Assembly: GCA_023264635.1 (NCBI GenBank)
Contig: JAHFLT010000001.1
Span: 1-35,306 of the forward strand
Source: Candidatus Woesearchaeota archaeon
GTDB taxonomy: Archaea > Nanobdellota > Nanobdellia > Woesearchaeales > JAGVYF01
Length of the DNA stretch: 35,306 bases
Direction: 5' to 3'
The translations under genes and the position numbers were made by a program. The first letter of the stretch is position 1; each line of letters begins with the position of its first letter. Below the pieces are notes generated by a model. It ran no database searches. It worked only from the letters and a program-made list of their open reading frames with translations, and was not told the origin of the DNA. This document shows, piece after piece, positions 23,083 through 31,606 of the stretch.

Positions 23083-24507
23083 TTATCCCCCAATAAGCAG
23101 CCTGTTAGAATTCACACGCACTTTCTTACCTGCTTTTGTGTTATACCGTGCGATAGCTGGTGGAAGCTTAAATGAACCTAAAATCCTCAGATTTGATTTT
23201 ATTTTATAGACAATCAATCGTTCTTCATATGCCTCAAGTTCTGGTATGCGCCACTCAAGCAATGTGCCTCCATGTACATGTTTAAGTATCTTTTCTGGTT
23301 TCATTGTACCATGACCAAATTCATGTATTACTTCTGTAAGATGAGGTATCTCGTCATGGATCGTCACATTCTCTATAGCAGTGCTTGTCCTGTTTATCAC
23401 CGAGAGAAGGATCTTCACTTCGGAGACACCACCCTCTCTTGTTTCAATGTTCTTTGCTTTCTTTTTTATGAGCAGCGGAGTCCTGAAGATGTAATAGAGA
23501 CCCATGAGAAGTAAGAGTGCCAAAAAGAGATGAAATATTGGGCGATAATTCGAATACAGAATTATTTTCGCTGTTTCACCTGGCTCCAATGTAAATTCCC
23601 ATGCACGATATCGTGTTCCATCTATAGCCAGAATCTCTTTAGGGTCTGGATTTGACCACGTGAATAAAGCTGAAAGGAGTGGCGTAGGTTCCAGGACACG
23701 CTGCATATGCCGTGCATTGCCCGTGTTCTTGTACGTCTTGACTTCCTCATGCTTGAGGAAAGCTTCTTTCACATCACTCGTAACAATAAAATCTGACGTA
23801 TAATCAATGATCTGAAACTCCTGGAAGTTACAAACAAAGGAGTATTGCTCAACCCATACCGTTGTCTTTAGCGTATCTCTTTGTGGTAACTGCAATGGGT
23901 CAAACTGTATGGGGAATGTCACCTCTTTTTTTTCATTTGGACCTACTATAACTTGATAGGGCGAATTCTTGATAAGGTTACTTGCAAATTCTATTTGTAA
24001 TGAAGAAATATTCCTCGCATTGAGATTTGTCAACTGAAGAGTGAGATTCACAAGTTTTCGCGGGTCTATTTTGTCTAATAGTCTTACTGAGCACTTCACA
24101 TTTGGGAGATACTCTTTTTGACTGGATGTAGATGTGATATAAATAATCATCTCGGCATCCTTGCTGACACCAGTTGCCTTGGATTTCACTGTCACCTTAG
24201 ATGTATGGCCGCCGTATGGCGTCGTCTTTGCAGGATGAAGATAAATGCGTGTTGTATAGCTGTTTTGTACATTATTGATGCCCGTCTGGTAATCACTCAA
24301 TGGCTCAGTATAATAAAGATCCCAGAGTCCTACTCCAGTGAACTCGAGCGTGTAATCATCTGTTTGAGCATTCTGTATAGTCAGATAAAATATTGCTTTA
24401 TCGTCAGGTCCAATTCTGTCTTTGATGGGCTGGACTGAGACAGAGAAATCTGCAAAAGCTACAGGAAGTACAAACAGAATAATGAATAACAGCACACTCT
24501 TTTTCAT
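23083..24507 (-). CDS. Membrane-anchored surface protein with Ig-like and DUF11-like domains
   Basis: 474 residues from the ATG at 24507; a GTG nine bases earlier is possible. Signal peptide (KKSVLLFIILFVLPVAFA) followed by about 300 residues of beta-strand-rich modules resembling NEW3/CARDB-type Ig-like repeats, one membrane helix at about 323-343 (FHLFLALLLLMGLYYIF) with a basic stop-transfer KKKAK, then a C-terminal DUF11-like domain of about 110 residues (VINRTSTAIENVTIHDEIPH). The topology puts the last domain in the cytoplasm, which is unusual for DUF11-like modules. Convergent with lpd, with a gap of 110 bp. Function unknown; a surface-structure role is likely. Confidence 0.6.
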   Translation of the reverse strand: MKKSVLLFIILFVLPVAFADFSVSVQPIKDRIGPDDKAIFYLTIQNAQTDDYTLEFTGVGLWDLYYTEPLSDYQTGINNVQNSYTTRIYLHPAKTTPYGGHTSKVTVKSKATGVSKDAEMIIYITSTSSQKEYLPNVKCSVRLLDKIDPRKLVNLTLQLTNLNARNISSLQIEFASNLIKNSPYQVIVGPNEKKEVTFPIQFDPLQLPQRDTLKTTVWVEQYSFVCNFQEFQIIDYTSDFIVTSDVKEAFLKHEEVKTYKNTGNARHMQRVLEPTPLLSALFTWSNPDPKEILAIDGTRYRAWEFTLEPGETAKIILYSNYRPIFHLFLALLLLMGLYYIFRTPLLIKKKAKNIETREGGVSEVKILLSVINRTSTAIENVTIHDEIPHLTEVIHEFGHGTMKPEKILKHVHGGTLLEWRIPELEAYEERLIVYKIKSNLRILGSFKLPPAIARYNTKAGKKVRVNSNRLLIGG

Positions 24508-24623
24508 GCCGGCCACCAGTGATTGATTAACACCTACTATCTACTACTAAATATCGACTACTAATCTAACGGAATAACTGTTTTACTTTAAGCTTTAAGA
24601 ATATATAAAGGTTTGTACAAGAA

Positions 24624-24860
24624 TTATTTTGAGGGTCTTGTTCGTGCTGACTGTCTTCTAAAACCATATCCCATCTCCTTCACTACTGCCTGAATATGCT
24701 CTTCATCAAGCTTCTTCTCATCGTATTGCACCGCTGCTTTGCGCGTATCAAAATCCACTTTAACAGTAACAACACCGTCTTTAGCGCTGAGCGCGGTGGT
24801 AATCGACTGTACACAATTGCTGCATGACATCCCGTCAATATAGAAAGTTGTCTGTTTCAT
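24624..24860 (-). CDS. Heavy-metal-associated (HMA) domain protein, CopZ-like
   Basis: 78 residues. A single ferredoxin-like HMA domain with the metal-binding GMSCSNC (Cys13 and Cys16), a C-x2-C of the copper-chaperone type, and the usual ending VKEMGYGFR. A basic tail RRQSARTRPSK follows. It probably carries Cu(I). No copper ATPase or regulator lies beside it in the window, so it may act with a pump encoded elsewhere or be a stand-alone buffer. Confidence 0.85.
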   Translation of the reverse strand: MKQTTFYIDGMSCSNCVQSITTALSAKDGVVTVKVDFDTRKAAVQYDEKKLDEEHIQAVVKEMGYGFRRQSARTRPSK

Positions 24861-24943
24861 GACAATTATTTGTAGGCACAGTGCTATTTATTGCTTTTGG
24901 ATATTGCTTTCGGAAAGAGTGCGTAAAATACGTAAAATGACTT

Positions 24944-25735
24944 TCATTTGTCCAAAACCACGAATCCATTTGCAATCTTTCGCTCTTCTCCGTCACTAGG
25001 ATTGTTTTGGACAATGTTTTCTGTTTTTGTCATTCCATAGAATTCGCCGCTTAGAACAAGCGTTGATGACCCGCCTCCATCGAAATTAATTCCCTCAACA
25101 CAGCCGGTTTTGAGTAAAATGTTTGCTAGTTCCTCCAGTTGCAATCCCCGTTCATTTCTTCTTCGTCCATCGGCAACAACCAGCACAAGACTACCATCAC
25201 TTTTTTTTCCTATAGCTGTACGAGGATGTGTATCTACCTTGTCCAAAGCAAAGTCCTCTTCTCCGGTAGCACGGCGAGCAATGTTCTTGCTCTCTTTCAC
25301 AAGATAAGGTCCTGCTGTAAGCAAATAAAAAAATGGTGGTGGGTCTGCTTCTCCAAAGTAGCCAAAACTTACTGTGTTGCCGCTTATCCCCATTTCAACA
25401 CGACCAAAATCTATTTTTTCCATGTGTTTACCATGATAAATTAGTGTCCCTATTACATCACCATTTTCCCTATTGAAATAACCACCATTGATTCCTACAA
25501 GTACATTCTTATGCTCATGGTTTTCGAGTGATGTTATCATCGCGCTCAATCGCCTTTTCCCGCTCCCAGTCACCACAAGTTCCAGCTCATGCACGGGCTT
25601 GACATATACATAATGAACGGTTGTGCCATAAGCACGTTCTTGTATGTATTCAATAGAGGGATATGGCTTGGGGTTACTAACCTCTGCGCTGTAGACCAGC
25701 GCAGGGTAAAGAAAAAGAGCCACCACTTTTTTCAT
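24944..25735 (-). CDS. Secreted phosphodiester glycosidase (NAGPA/DUF2233-like)
   Basis: 263 residues. Signal peptide (KKVVALFLYPALVYSAEV), then a NAGPA-type domain with its usual landmarks: VGINGGYFN, HPRTAIGKK, VVADGRRRNERGLQLEELAN and INFDGGGSSTLVL. Family members cleave GlcNAc-1-phosphodiester or related glycan-phosphate linkages; in prokaryotes they often act on surface polysaccharides. TATA-like GTATATAG on the minus strand lies about 25 bp upstream of the ATG at 25735. It is divergent from the membrane metallopeptidase gene. Confidence 0.8.
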   Translation of the reverse strand: MKKVVALFLYPALVYSAEVSNPKPYPSIEYIQERAYGTTVHYVYVKPVHELELVVTGSGKRRLSAMITSLENHEHKNVLVGINGGYFNRENGDVIGTLIYHGKHMEKIDFGRVEMGISGNTVSFGYFGEADPPPFFYLLTAGPYLVKESKNIARRATGEEDFALDKVDTHPRTAIGKKSDGSLVLVVADGRRRNERGLQLEELANILLKTGCVEGINFDGGGSSTLVLSGEFYGMTKTENIVQNNPSDGEERKIANGFVVLDK

Positions 25736-25838
25736 GATATATCTTGTATATGTGATTATCTATATACATTACCCATGTAATACCAATAAGGTATATAGAA
25801 ATTATTAAAAAGGTCGAAGAGCACTATTTCTCTTCACT

Positions 25839-27371
25839 ATGTCTCTTGAAAAGAGGGTAAGAGAACAATGGAAACGTGTTCTTGCCATTGGAACATATCC
25901 CCTGACGGGAAATTTTCCTGAAAACATAAAAGACAGGTTGGAATATCGCTTTTTGGGAGTCTATAATAAACAGACAGCGACGATTGTTAGTATCTGTACA
26001 AATCCTGTCCTGTACACCATGATTGGTGGTACATTCTTTGGAAATGTTGGTGCTGAAGTAGGTCTCTTCACTGCAGTAGCTGAATGGTTTGTCCGCTTGC
26101 CACTTGTCATGAGCGGCTGCTCACCAGCAAGTCTGGCAGGCATTGTCATGACAGAAGAAGAAGGCACAACATGGAAACAACGCTTCAAGAAGTGCACAAA
26201 AAGGTTTGTCTCCAAATGGGCAGTGCTCGGTGCGTTAGGTGCGGCATTGATGATCAAATTTGACTATGACAGTCATGAATTCGAACAAAAGTACAAAAAC
26301 GAACTACAGCACATCCAAAAACAGCAGATAAGTGAAACCTCATTTACCCTTTTACTGAATCGTAAAGAGAATATTTCTATTCTTGCTGAATGTATAAAAA
26401 AAGACAAGTTTGTGCTTGCAGCACTGCCTGCTGAACCCGAGGGGAAGTATAAAATTGATAAAGATTTTCTCCCCTATTACACAAAAGAAGTAAAACCGGA
26501 GCTGGATTTGATTCTACAGGATCATCAGCCACAGCCAAATGTACGCTTCGGTTATTATGAAGGCATCAAGGAACCGCTCTTTATAGATATGCTGGGATTG
26601 TTGGGGTTAGGTGGAGTAATTTTTGGTTTTGGCATTCAGAAACGTTTTAGATACTCTGGAATTAGTTTTTACAATCTTGCCAACAGCATATGTGATACAG
26701 TGGACCACCGCAGGGTTGGCATACTCCCCCGTCTTGGAGGAGCCATGCGTACAGGATATTATGGAGTAACGTATCTAACTCATGCAATTCTTACAGAAAT
26801 AAATATGCTGGGCTTAATTATTTGTGCAGGCACAGCGCTGCATCTTGTCATTGGCACATCAAATTCTTATAATATCCTCAGCAAACAAATCACGATAACC
26901 CCTTCCAGTTCACTCAATATTGGCAAAACAAAGGAGGATCTTGCAATAGTTCTGGCCCATGAGAGTACGCATGCATACCAGGATAGAATGAATTGGCCAG
27001 TATCCAGCACGCTCACAGAAGGACATGCGCGTGCCATAGAGATATTGTGTGCTGAGGAGATGGCAAAGAAAACGGGAAACAAAGAATGGCTCAGGGGACC
27101 TTTGAGTAGAGAATTGATTGAGATGAAGGCGATGTACTATACACTGTGTGCGAATTACTCAGTTGCGCCAGATCAAGCTATTATTGGAGAGCATGATGTT
27201 GATGCTGTTACGAAAGCACTGTATGAACATATCTCAAGCGATGGCCATGCGAAAGGCATTGCTTTGTTTAGAGTAGCAGAATATCATTATGGACAAAAGG
27301 TGTACAGTGATGTACGTGCTGGCAGGTTCACGGTCCTTATGCCGGTTATGCCAATAATTGAGCAAAAATAA
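25839..27371 (+). CDS. Membrane protein with a HExxH metallopeptidase motif
   Basis: 510 residues. Hydrophobic segments near residues 48-66, 127-141, 248-264 and 320-338 suggest an integral membrane protein. The C-terminal domain has LAHESTHAYQ (HESTH at 374-378) and then TEGHARAIE with a glutamate at 394, giving a plausible HExxH-x15-E zinc site. The region between the second and third helices is a soluble loop of about 100 residues. I do not recognise the family. It could be a gluzincin-like protease, related in layout only to membrane proteases such as HtpX. Stand-alone gene. Confidence 0.55.
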   Translation: MSLEKRVREQWKRVLAIGTYPLTGNFPENIKDRLEYRFLGVYNKQTATIVSICTNPVLYTMIGGTFFGNVGAEVGLFTAVAEWFVRLPLVMSGCSPASLAGIVMTEEEGTTWKQRFKKCTKRFVSKWAVLGALGAALMIKFDYDSHEFEQKYKNELQHIQKQQISETSFTLLLNRKENISILAECIKKDKFVLAALPAEPEGKYKIDKDFLPYYTKEVKPELDLILQDHQPQPNVRFGYYEGIKEPLFIDMLGLLGLGGVIFGFGIQKRFRYSGISFYNLANSICDTVDHRRVGILPRLGGAMRTGYYGVTYLTHAILTEINMLGLIICAGTALHLVIGTSNSYNILSKQITITPSSSLNIGKTKEDLAIVLAHESTHAYQDRMNWPVSSTLTEGHARAIEILCAEEMAKKTGNKEWLRGPLSRELIEMKAMYYTLCANYSVAPDQAIIGEHDVDAVTKALYEHISSDGHAKGIALFRVAEYHYGQKVYSDVRAGRFTVLMPVMPIIEQK

Positions 27372-27467
27372 GGTTCTTTACACATTAAGCAGAAATAGAA
27401 TTCTTCATACTGATTTACACCGAAACTATGAAGACTGCTGAGACTATAGACATACGAGTTTCTGTTG

Positions 27468-28241
27468 TTACGAGGACACGAATCCTGTCAGCGTGAGCTG
27501 TTCTTTTGTCTGCTGTATCCATTCCGTAAGCGCTTTGTAAAGCGGTTGATAATCATTAGTTCCCAGATAATTATTCTTCTTAAGATACGCAACGTACCAG
27601 TGCAGAAAGAGCGCTTCTTCTTTTGTCTTGCCGCTGATGCCATCCACTTTTTGCCTTTGCTGAAGAGAAACATTATTACATGTGTGATTTCGTGGTCTGT
27701 ATCCTTCCCATGAGTACCAGTGTTTTGCTGTCATATACCTAAAGGCAGTTTTTTCCCAGTCCGAGAATTGCATTAATTTGCTTTTGCCCACGTTGTAGTA
27801 CTCACCATCATATGCGTCCTTGATTGCAGGAAGTTTTGCAATGACAGTTTCAACAGCTTTTCGGAATTCATTATAAGTAGTATGCTTTGTGCGTTTTAGT
27901 TCAGCAAGAACCTCAAAGACAGCACGCTGGTGTGACTGTGACATAGCTCCTGCAAAGCTCCTGTTGCCGAGGAAGAAGATATCATGCCGCTTATACGGGA
28001 TAGGTCCCAGGTTTCCTTCATAAAATGGCAAGCCATTATTATCAATGACAATTTTCTCTTCTTTATGGTAAATAGAGAGTGTTTTCTCAGCAGCATAGGT
28101 TTTTGTTCCATCTGTTGCAGTGGCGATAATAGTTGCCTCATAGATTTCTCCCGATGGATGATTCTTTTCGAGGACACGGTATTTCCTGTCACTGGCTGCC
28201 TTCTGCAGCAACGCTTCCAATGATACTTCTATGAATGTCAT
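27468..28241 (-). CDS. Hypothetical protein, 257 residues
   Basis: No signal peptide or membrane segment. The N-terminal part looks beta-rich (EATIIATATDGTKTYAAEKT) and the C-terminal half is helical and aromatic-rich (KHWYSWEGYRPRNHTC, EEALFLHWYVAYLKKNNYLG). Codon usage and length support a real gene. It is convergent with the metallopeptidase gene and divergent from a membrane protein. I recognise no family. Confidence 0.55.
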   Translation of the reverse strand: MTFIEVSLEALLQKAASDRKYRVLEKNHPSGEIYEATIIATATDGTKTYAAEKTLSIYHKEEKIVIDNNGLPFYEGNLGPIPYKRHDIFFLGNRSFAGAMSQSHQRAVFEVLAELKRTKHTTYNEFRKAVETVIAKLPAIKDAYDGEYYNVGKSKLMQFSDWEKTAFRYMTAKHWYSWEGYRPRNHTCNNVSLQQRQKVDGISGKTKEEALFLHWYVAYLKKNNYLGTNDYQPLYKALTEWIQQTKEQLTLTGFVSS

Positions 28242-28282
28242 CGTTTTTGTAATGATGTAATAGTTTATATGTATTTGTGAAA

Positions 28283-28344
28283 GGAATATTCCTTCAAGAA
28301 TTATAAAGAACTAAAGAAAGAGTACTCCTCCAAGAATTAGAGAG
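28283..28344. promoter_or_regulatory. Palindrome and direct repeats in a divergent intergenic region
   Basis: GGAATATTCC (28283-28292) is a perfect 10-bp palindrome. TATTCCTTCAAGAATTATAAAG (28287-28308 in part) and TACTCCTCCAAGAATTAGAG (28323-28342) are related direct repeats 36 bp apart. They lie between two divergent genes, a suitable place for an operator. Confidence 0.35.
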
Positions 28345-28360
28345 AAACAGCAGAGAAATC

Positions 28361-28370
28361 CTTATATCTT
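28361..28370 (+). promoter_or_regulatory. TATA-like box for the 28393 gene
   Basis: CTTATATCTT lies 23-32 bp before the ATG. Confidence 0.45.
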
Positions 28371-28392
28371 TCTGCTACTTAGAGACCATATC

Positions 28393-29007
28393 ATGACAGC
28401 CAAAGAGATCTTTTTTGATTTTATCGGATTCTTGCTGCTATTGCTCTTCATAGCACAAGCAGGGTTGCTTATCCTGTCGCATGACTACAGGTATTTCGTC
28501 TGGTTTTCCAATCACGCTGCACTGATTATTGGTCTTGCTATCTTATATCGCAGTTCACTCTGGATAACTGCGGAAGTTGCCATTGGTTTCGTACCAGAGA
28601 TGGTATGGATAACTGATTTTGTATATCATATTTTTACAGGAAAATTCCTGACAGGTGTTACAGCATATCTTGCTGTGCTGTCACCGCTCCAGTATGCCAT
28701 TGCATTGCAGCATCTCTTGGTAATTCCCCTGGCACTGCTTTGCCTCTGGTTTATGGGAGCTGATGGTAACGGTATGATGGTTGCATTTGTCCATGGTGTT
28801 TTATTGTGGCTTAGTGGCTATGTACTTATCCCTGAAGCGAACATCAACTGCTCTTACAAATCATGCATCACGTTGCTCGACCATCCAGCTTATATTCTCT
28901 TCTGGCCATTTATTGCATTGCTGGTGATATTCATGTCGTATGGTCTTCTCCTTCTGGTATGCAGAAAAAAGATTAGAGAAAATAATCTTCACACTAATTC
29001 ACACTAA
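28393..29007 (+). CDS. Multi-pass membrane protein
   Basis: 204 residues with about six or seven hydrophobic helices (near 7-29, 35-52, 55-78, 84-100, 103-121, 128-146, 166-190) and a basic tail RKKIREN. Conserved-looking polar residues sit in or between helices (FSNHAAL, GFVPEMVW, LQHLLV, VHGVLLW, LDHPAY). The histidine-bearing helices suggest a metal or lipid-linked role, but no family is recognised. Its last four bases overlap the 3' end of the opposite-strand gene at 29004. Confidence 0.55.
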   Translation: MTAKEIFFDFIGFLLLLLFIAQAGLLILSHDYRYFVWFSNHAALIIGLAILYRSSLWITAEVAIGFVPEMVWITDFVYHIFTGKFLTGVTAYLAVLSPLQYAIALQHLLVIPLALLCLWFMGADGNGMMVAFVHGVLLWLSGYVLIPEANINCSYKSCITLLDHPAYILFWPFIALLVIFMSYGLLLLVCRKKIRENNLHTNSH

Positions 29008-29420
29008 CAATCTTCACACCAAGGATAATCATTTATAACAAAAGCATATAATGCATTGATTCTCCGCCTTTCTTGGATAATGACCTTTTCGACGTCACAA
29101 TTTTGTCTGTAAGGAAAAGATGCGCAAAGCTCTTTTATGCGCTGCAAGCGGTAATGAACGACCGTAAGTTCTGCTTTCATGTAGCCAAAAGCTCCTTTGT
29201 CGTAATACATTTTTGCGCTGCGTATTTGGGGATACGTATCTTCTAAGAGTGTTATGAGCCTCTTTTTGTTATCTAGCTCATTTCCTACAATACGACCATC
29301 ATTTTCTACTATATCCTTAGCTCTCGCGAGTGCCTTAAATGTAGAATCATAATATTTAGTGATTTCTTCTAATGTAAGTGTGCCAAAGTTTTTACAGGTC
29401 ATTTTATTCTCTGGTTTCAT
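29004..29420 (-). CDS. Hypothetical helical protein, 138 residues
   Basis: A mostly helical, charged protein without signal or membrane segment. Cysteines are at CKNF, at ELCASFPYRQNC and at the end WCEDC. It has no recognised motif. It converges on the 28393 gene with a 4-base overlap and diverges from the 29586 gene. An ATG six codons downstream is an alternative start. Confidence 0.45.
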   Translation of the reverse strand: MKPENKMTCKNFGTLTLEEITKYYDSTFKALARAKDIVENDGRIVGNELDNKKRLITLLEDTYPQIRSAKMYYDKGAFGYMKAELTVVHYRLQRIKELCASFPYRQNCDVEKVIIQERRRINALYAFVINDYPWCEDC

Positions 29421-29585
29421 TTATGTTGAAGTTATGTTTAATAAGATAGCCTATATATCATTTATACAAATAAATACAGAAATACAGAACTCCATCCAAA
29501 AACAAGGAATAGTAGGAACACTATAAACATTAATATACCTGAGGAATATACAACAAAGATACATAAAACATACCTGCATTGAATC

Positions 29586-29876
29586 ATGATCCGCATAACA
29601 ATCCCATTTCTAAGATTCTATGAAGAACAGCTTGCTGGCAATGTCCAGAAATTATCTGAATTGGAAGTGCTCTGCAAGAACGTGACACACCATATTGACA
29701 AAACCATTGCCACAGTCAAAGTCCTGGAGAAGCATGGCTGGAAATGGGAAACGACGTATAATGATATCCTTCTCTTCAAACCGCATTTCTTGGCAATGAC
29801 AAAGGCAGATGCACTTGCAGAATTAAAACAGCTAAAGATCGATACATCCCTTCTTGAAATTGAAGTGGTAAGGTAA
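29586..29876 (+). CDS. Hypothetical small helical protein, 96 residues
   Basis: A cytosolic helical protein (LSELEVLCKNVTHHIDKTIA, then VKVLEKHGWKWE) with no recognised domain. Its length and codon pattern support coding. It is divergent from the gene at 29004, with AT-rich promoter sequence between them (AATATACC near 29532). Confidence 0.4.
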   Translation: MIRITIPFLRFYEEQLAGNVQKLSELEVLCKNVTHHIDKTIATVKVLEKHGWKWETTYNDILLFKPHFLAMTKADALAELKQLKIDTSLLEIEVVR

Positions 29877-30005
29877 CATCAGAGAAGTGACGTGTGAAAG
29901 TGACGCGTGGAAGAGAAAATGTTATAAAGAGTGCTCTTTTTGCATGGATTCGTTATTACTTTTGATTCGTTATTAACTTTATTACATTAACGAGGGTGAT
30001 TGCCA

Positions 30006-31223
30006 ATGAAGAATATACTTATGAAAACCATCTCTTTAGTATTGATTTTACTAGCGGTGTTGGTATCTTTTGCAGCTGCGCAGGAGCAGGATGTTCCCTT
30101 GCCGCCAACACAAACAGAACCAACAGCAGCGCCAGAAACAACAACAGAAAGCCAAGACAAGCCCCAAGTGAATGCACTGAAAACCGGCTTACAGATTGCA
30201 GGCAAAGAATTTCTGATAAAGCTCGATGCCGCTATTGCGGTTGCTAAAGAGAAAAAGGATAATCTTGGCAACCTTGAAAAGCTGCGGGATGATTTTGCAG
30301 CGTTGCTGACAAAAGCAGAAAGTGTCACTACTCATGATGCTGTTAAGCAATTACATGATCAAATGAAAGAGCTTACAGAAAAGGTCAGAGCTGAAGCAAA
30401 GAAAGTAAACCTCGCATTGCATGGAAAAGAGATTAAGAATGCAGGTGAGGATGCATTAAGAGAAAAGCAAGAAGAACTCAAGAAGTTAAAAGGAAAAGCA
30501 GAAGAAGCTCGTAAGAAGGCACTTCTAAGGCAATTCGAAGATCACCTCGAGCATGTTACCAAACAGCTTGCAAGGATGAAAGGGCGCGGCCTGAACACTA
30601 TTGAGATAGAGGCTAAGCTAAAGGATTTCGAGAATGTTAAAGCTGATCTTGAGAAAGCACTTTCTTCTGCGGATAAAGTAGCTGTAAAGGATGCTATGCT
30701 AAAGATGCGGAATGCATGGAGTACTCTGCAAAAAGCACTTGCATCTGTGGAAAAACAGCGTGCAGCGTTGGAAGCACTGAACAAGGCAAAGGAGCTGGCT
30801 GACAAAGTCCAGAAACGAAGTGATGAATTTCAAAAGAAAGGCCAGGATACCGCTGCCCTTGAAAAGGCTTTGGTTGAATTTAAACAGAGAATAGCAGACG
30901 CACAGAATGCAGCAGCAAATGGAAATTATGAAGGCGTAAAGAACATGCTGAAAGAAGCAAGAAAGCTTTTCGATGATGTCAAAAAGGGCTATGAGCATGC
31001 CCAGAAAGAGAAAGCCACTGAAAAGGCAGAAAAAATCTTAGAGAAAGCATCTGAGAGATTAGAGAAAGAAAAGGCCAAGCTAGAAGAGAACAAGGAGAAG
31101 ATGATAAAGCACGTTGAGAAGCTCACAAAAGCAGGAGAGCAGCTTGAGAAAGCAAAAGAAAGAATAGGGAAAGTAAAAGAGAAACTTAGTGACAAAGAAA
31201 AGGTAAAAGGTGAGGCACAATGA
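30006..31223 (+). CDS. Secreted coiled-coil protein
   Basis: 405 residues from the ATG at 30006, preceded by GAGGGTGA. Signal peptide (KTISLVLILLAVLVSFAAA), then a Pro/Thr-rich linker (PLPPTQTEPTAAPETTTESQ), then about 340 residues of nearly continuous Lys/Glu/Ala-rich heptads with no Cys. It ends in highly charged KEKLSDKEKVKGEAQ. It resembles rod-like surface or periplasmic-space stalk proteins. The lipoprotein gene starts in its stop codon (ATGA overlap), so the two should be made together, perhaps as a rod and its membrane anchor. No enzymatic motif. Confidence 0.65.
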   Translation: MKNILMKTISLVLILLAVLVSFAAAQEQDVPLPPTQTEPTAAPETTTESQDKPQVNALKTGLQIAGKEFLIKLDAAIAVAKEKKDNLGNLEKLRDDFAALLTKAESVTTHDAVKQLHDQMKELTEKVRAEAKKVNLALHGKEIKNAGEDALREKQEELKKLKGKAEEARKKALLRQFEDHLEHVTKQLARMKGRGLNTIEIEAKLKDFENVKADLEKALSSADKVAVKDAMLKMRNAWSTLQKALASVEKQRAALEALNKAKELADKVQKRSDEFQKKGQDTAALEKALVEFKQRIADAQNAAANGNYEGVKNMLKEARKLFDDVKKGYEHAQKEKATEKAEKILEKASERLEKEKAKLEENKEKMIKHVEKLTKAGEQLEKAKERIGKVKEKLSDKEKVKGEAQ

Positions 31224-31549
31224 AACGTTTATTTTTTATCCTGTTGACAGCAGTCCTGCTTCTGGCATTAGGCTGTGGAAAAAGCACAGAGCAACCAGCA
31301 GAGAAAGTAGTGAAGTTGAGTGAACAACCTGTTGAAAAAGTTCCGGAAAAAACACCTGGAAAACCCGAAGAGAAACAAGCGATGCCCGCGTCAGAGCAAC
31401 CAGTAGAGGAAGCTACTGAGAAACCAACACCAGAACCAGTAACAGATATTAGCGGAGAAGGCATAGAACCTACAGAAGCACCAGTTGAACAAGAACAGGT
31501 TTCATCATTAAACGATGAAAGCCAACCTTATTTTGGTAATGTGATCTAA
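31220..31549 (+). CDS. Small Pro/Glu-rich lipoprotein
   Basis: 109 residues. Lipobox LALGC with the modified Cys at about residue 19. The rest is a low-complexity chain of EQPVEK/EKPTPEP-type repeats, expected to be extended. It overlaps the coiled-coil gene by four bases (ATGA). A spacer tethering something to the membrane is the simplest reading. Confidence 0.6.
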   Translation: MKRLFFILLTAVLLLALGCGKSTEQPAEKVVKLSEQPVEKVPEKTPGKPEEKQAMPASEQPVEEATEKPTPEPVTDISGEGIEPTEAPVEQEQVSSLNDESQPYFGNVI

Positions 31550-31573
31550 TTTTTTTATTTTTCTCTCTTTCAT
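31549..31573 (+). terminator. T-rich terminator after the coiled-coil/lipoprotein operon
   Basis: TTTTTTTATTTTTCTCTCTTTC follows directly after the stop codon. Archaeal termination commonly uses such U-runs without a hairpin. Confidence 0.45.
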
Positions 31574-31606
31574 ATAGCTTCTCTTTTATATAGCAAATTT
31601 CTTTAC

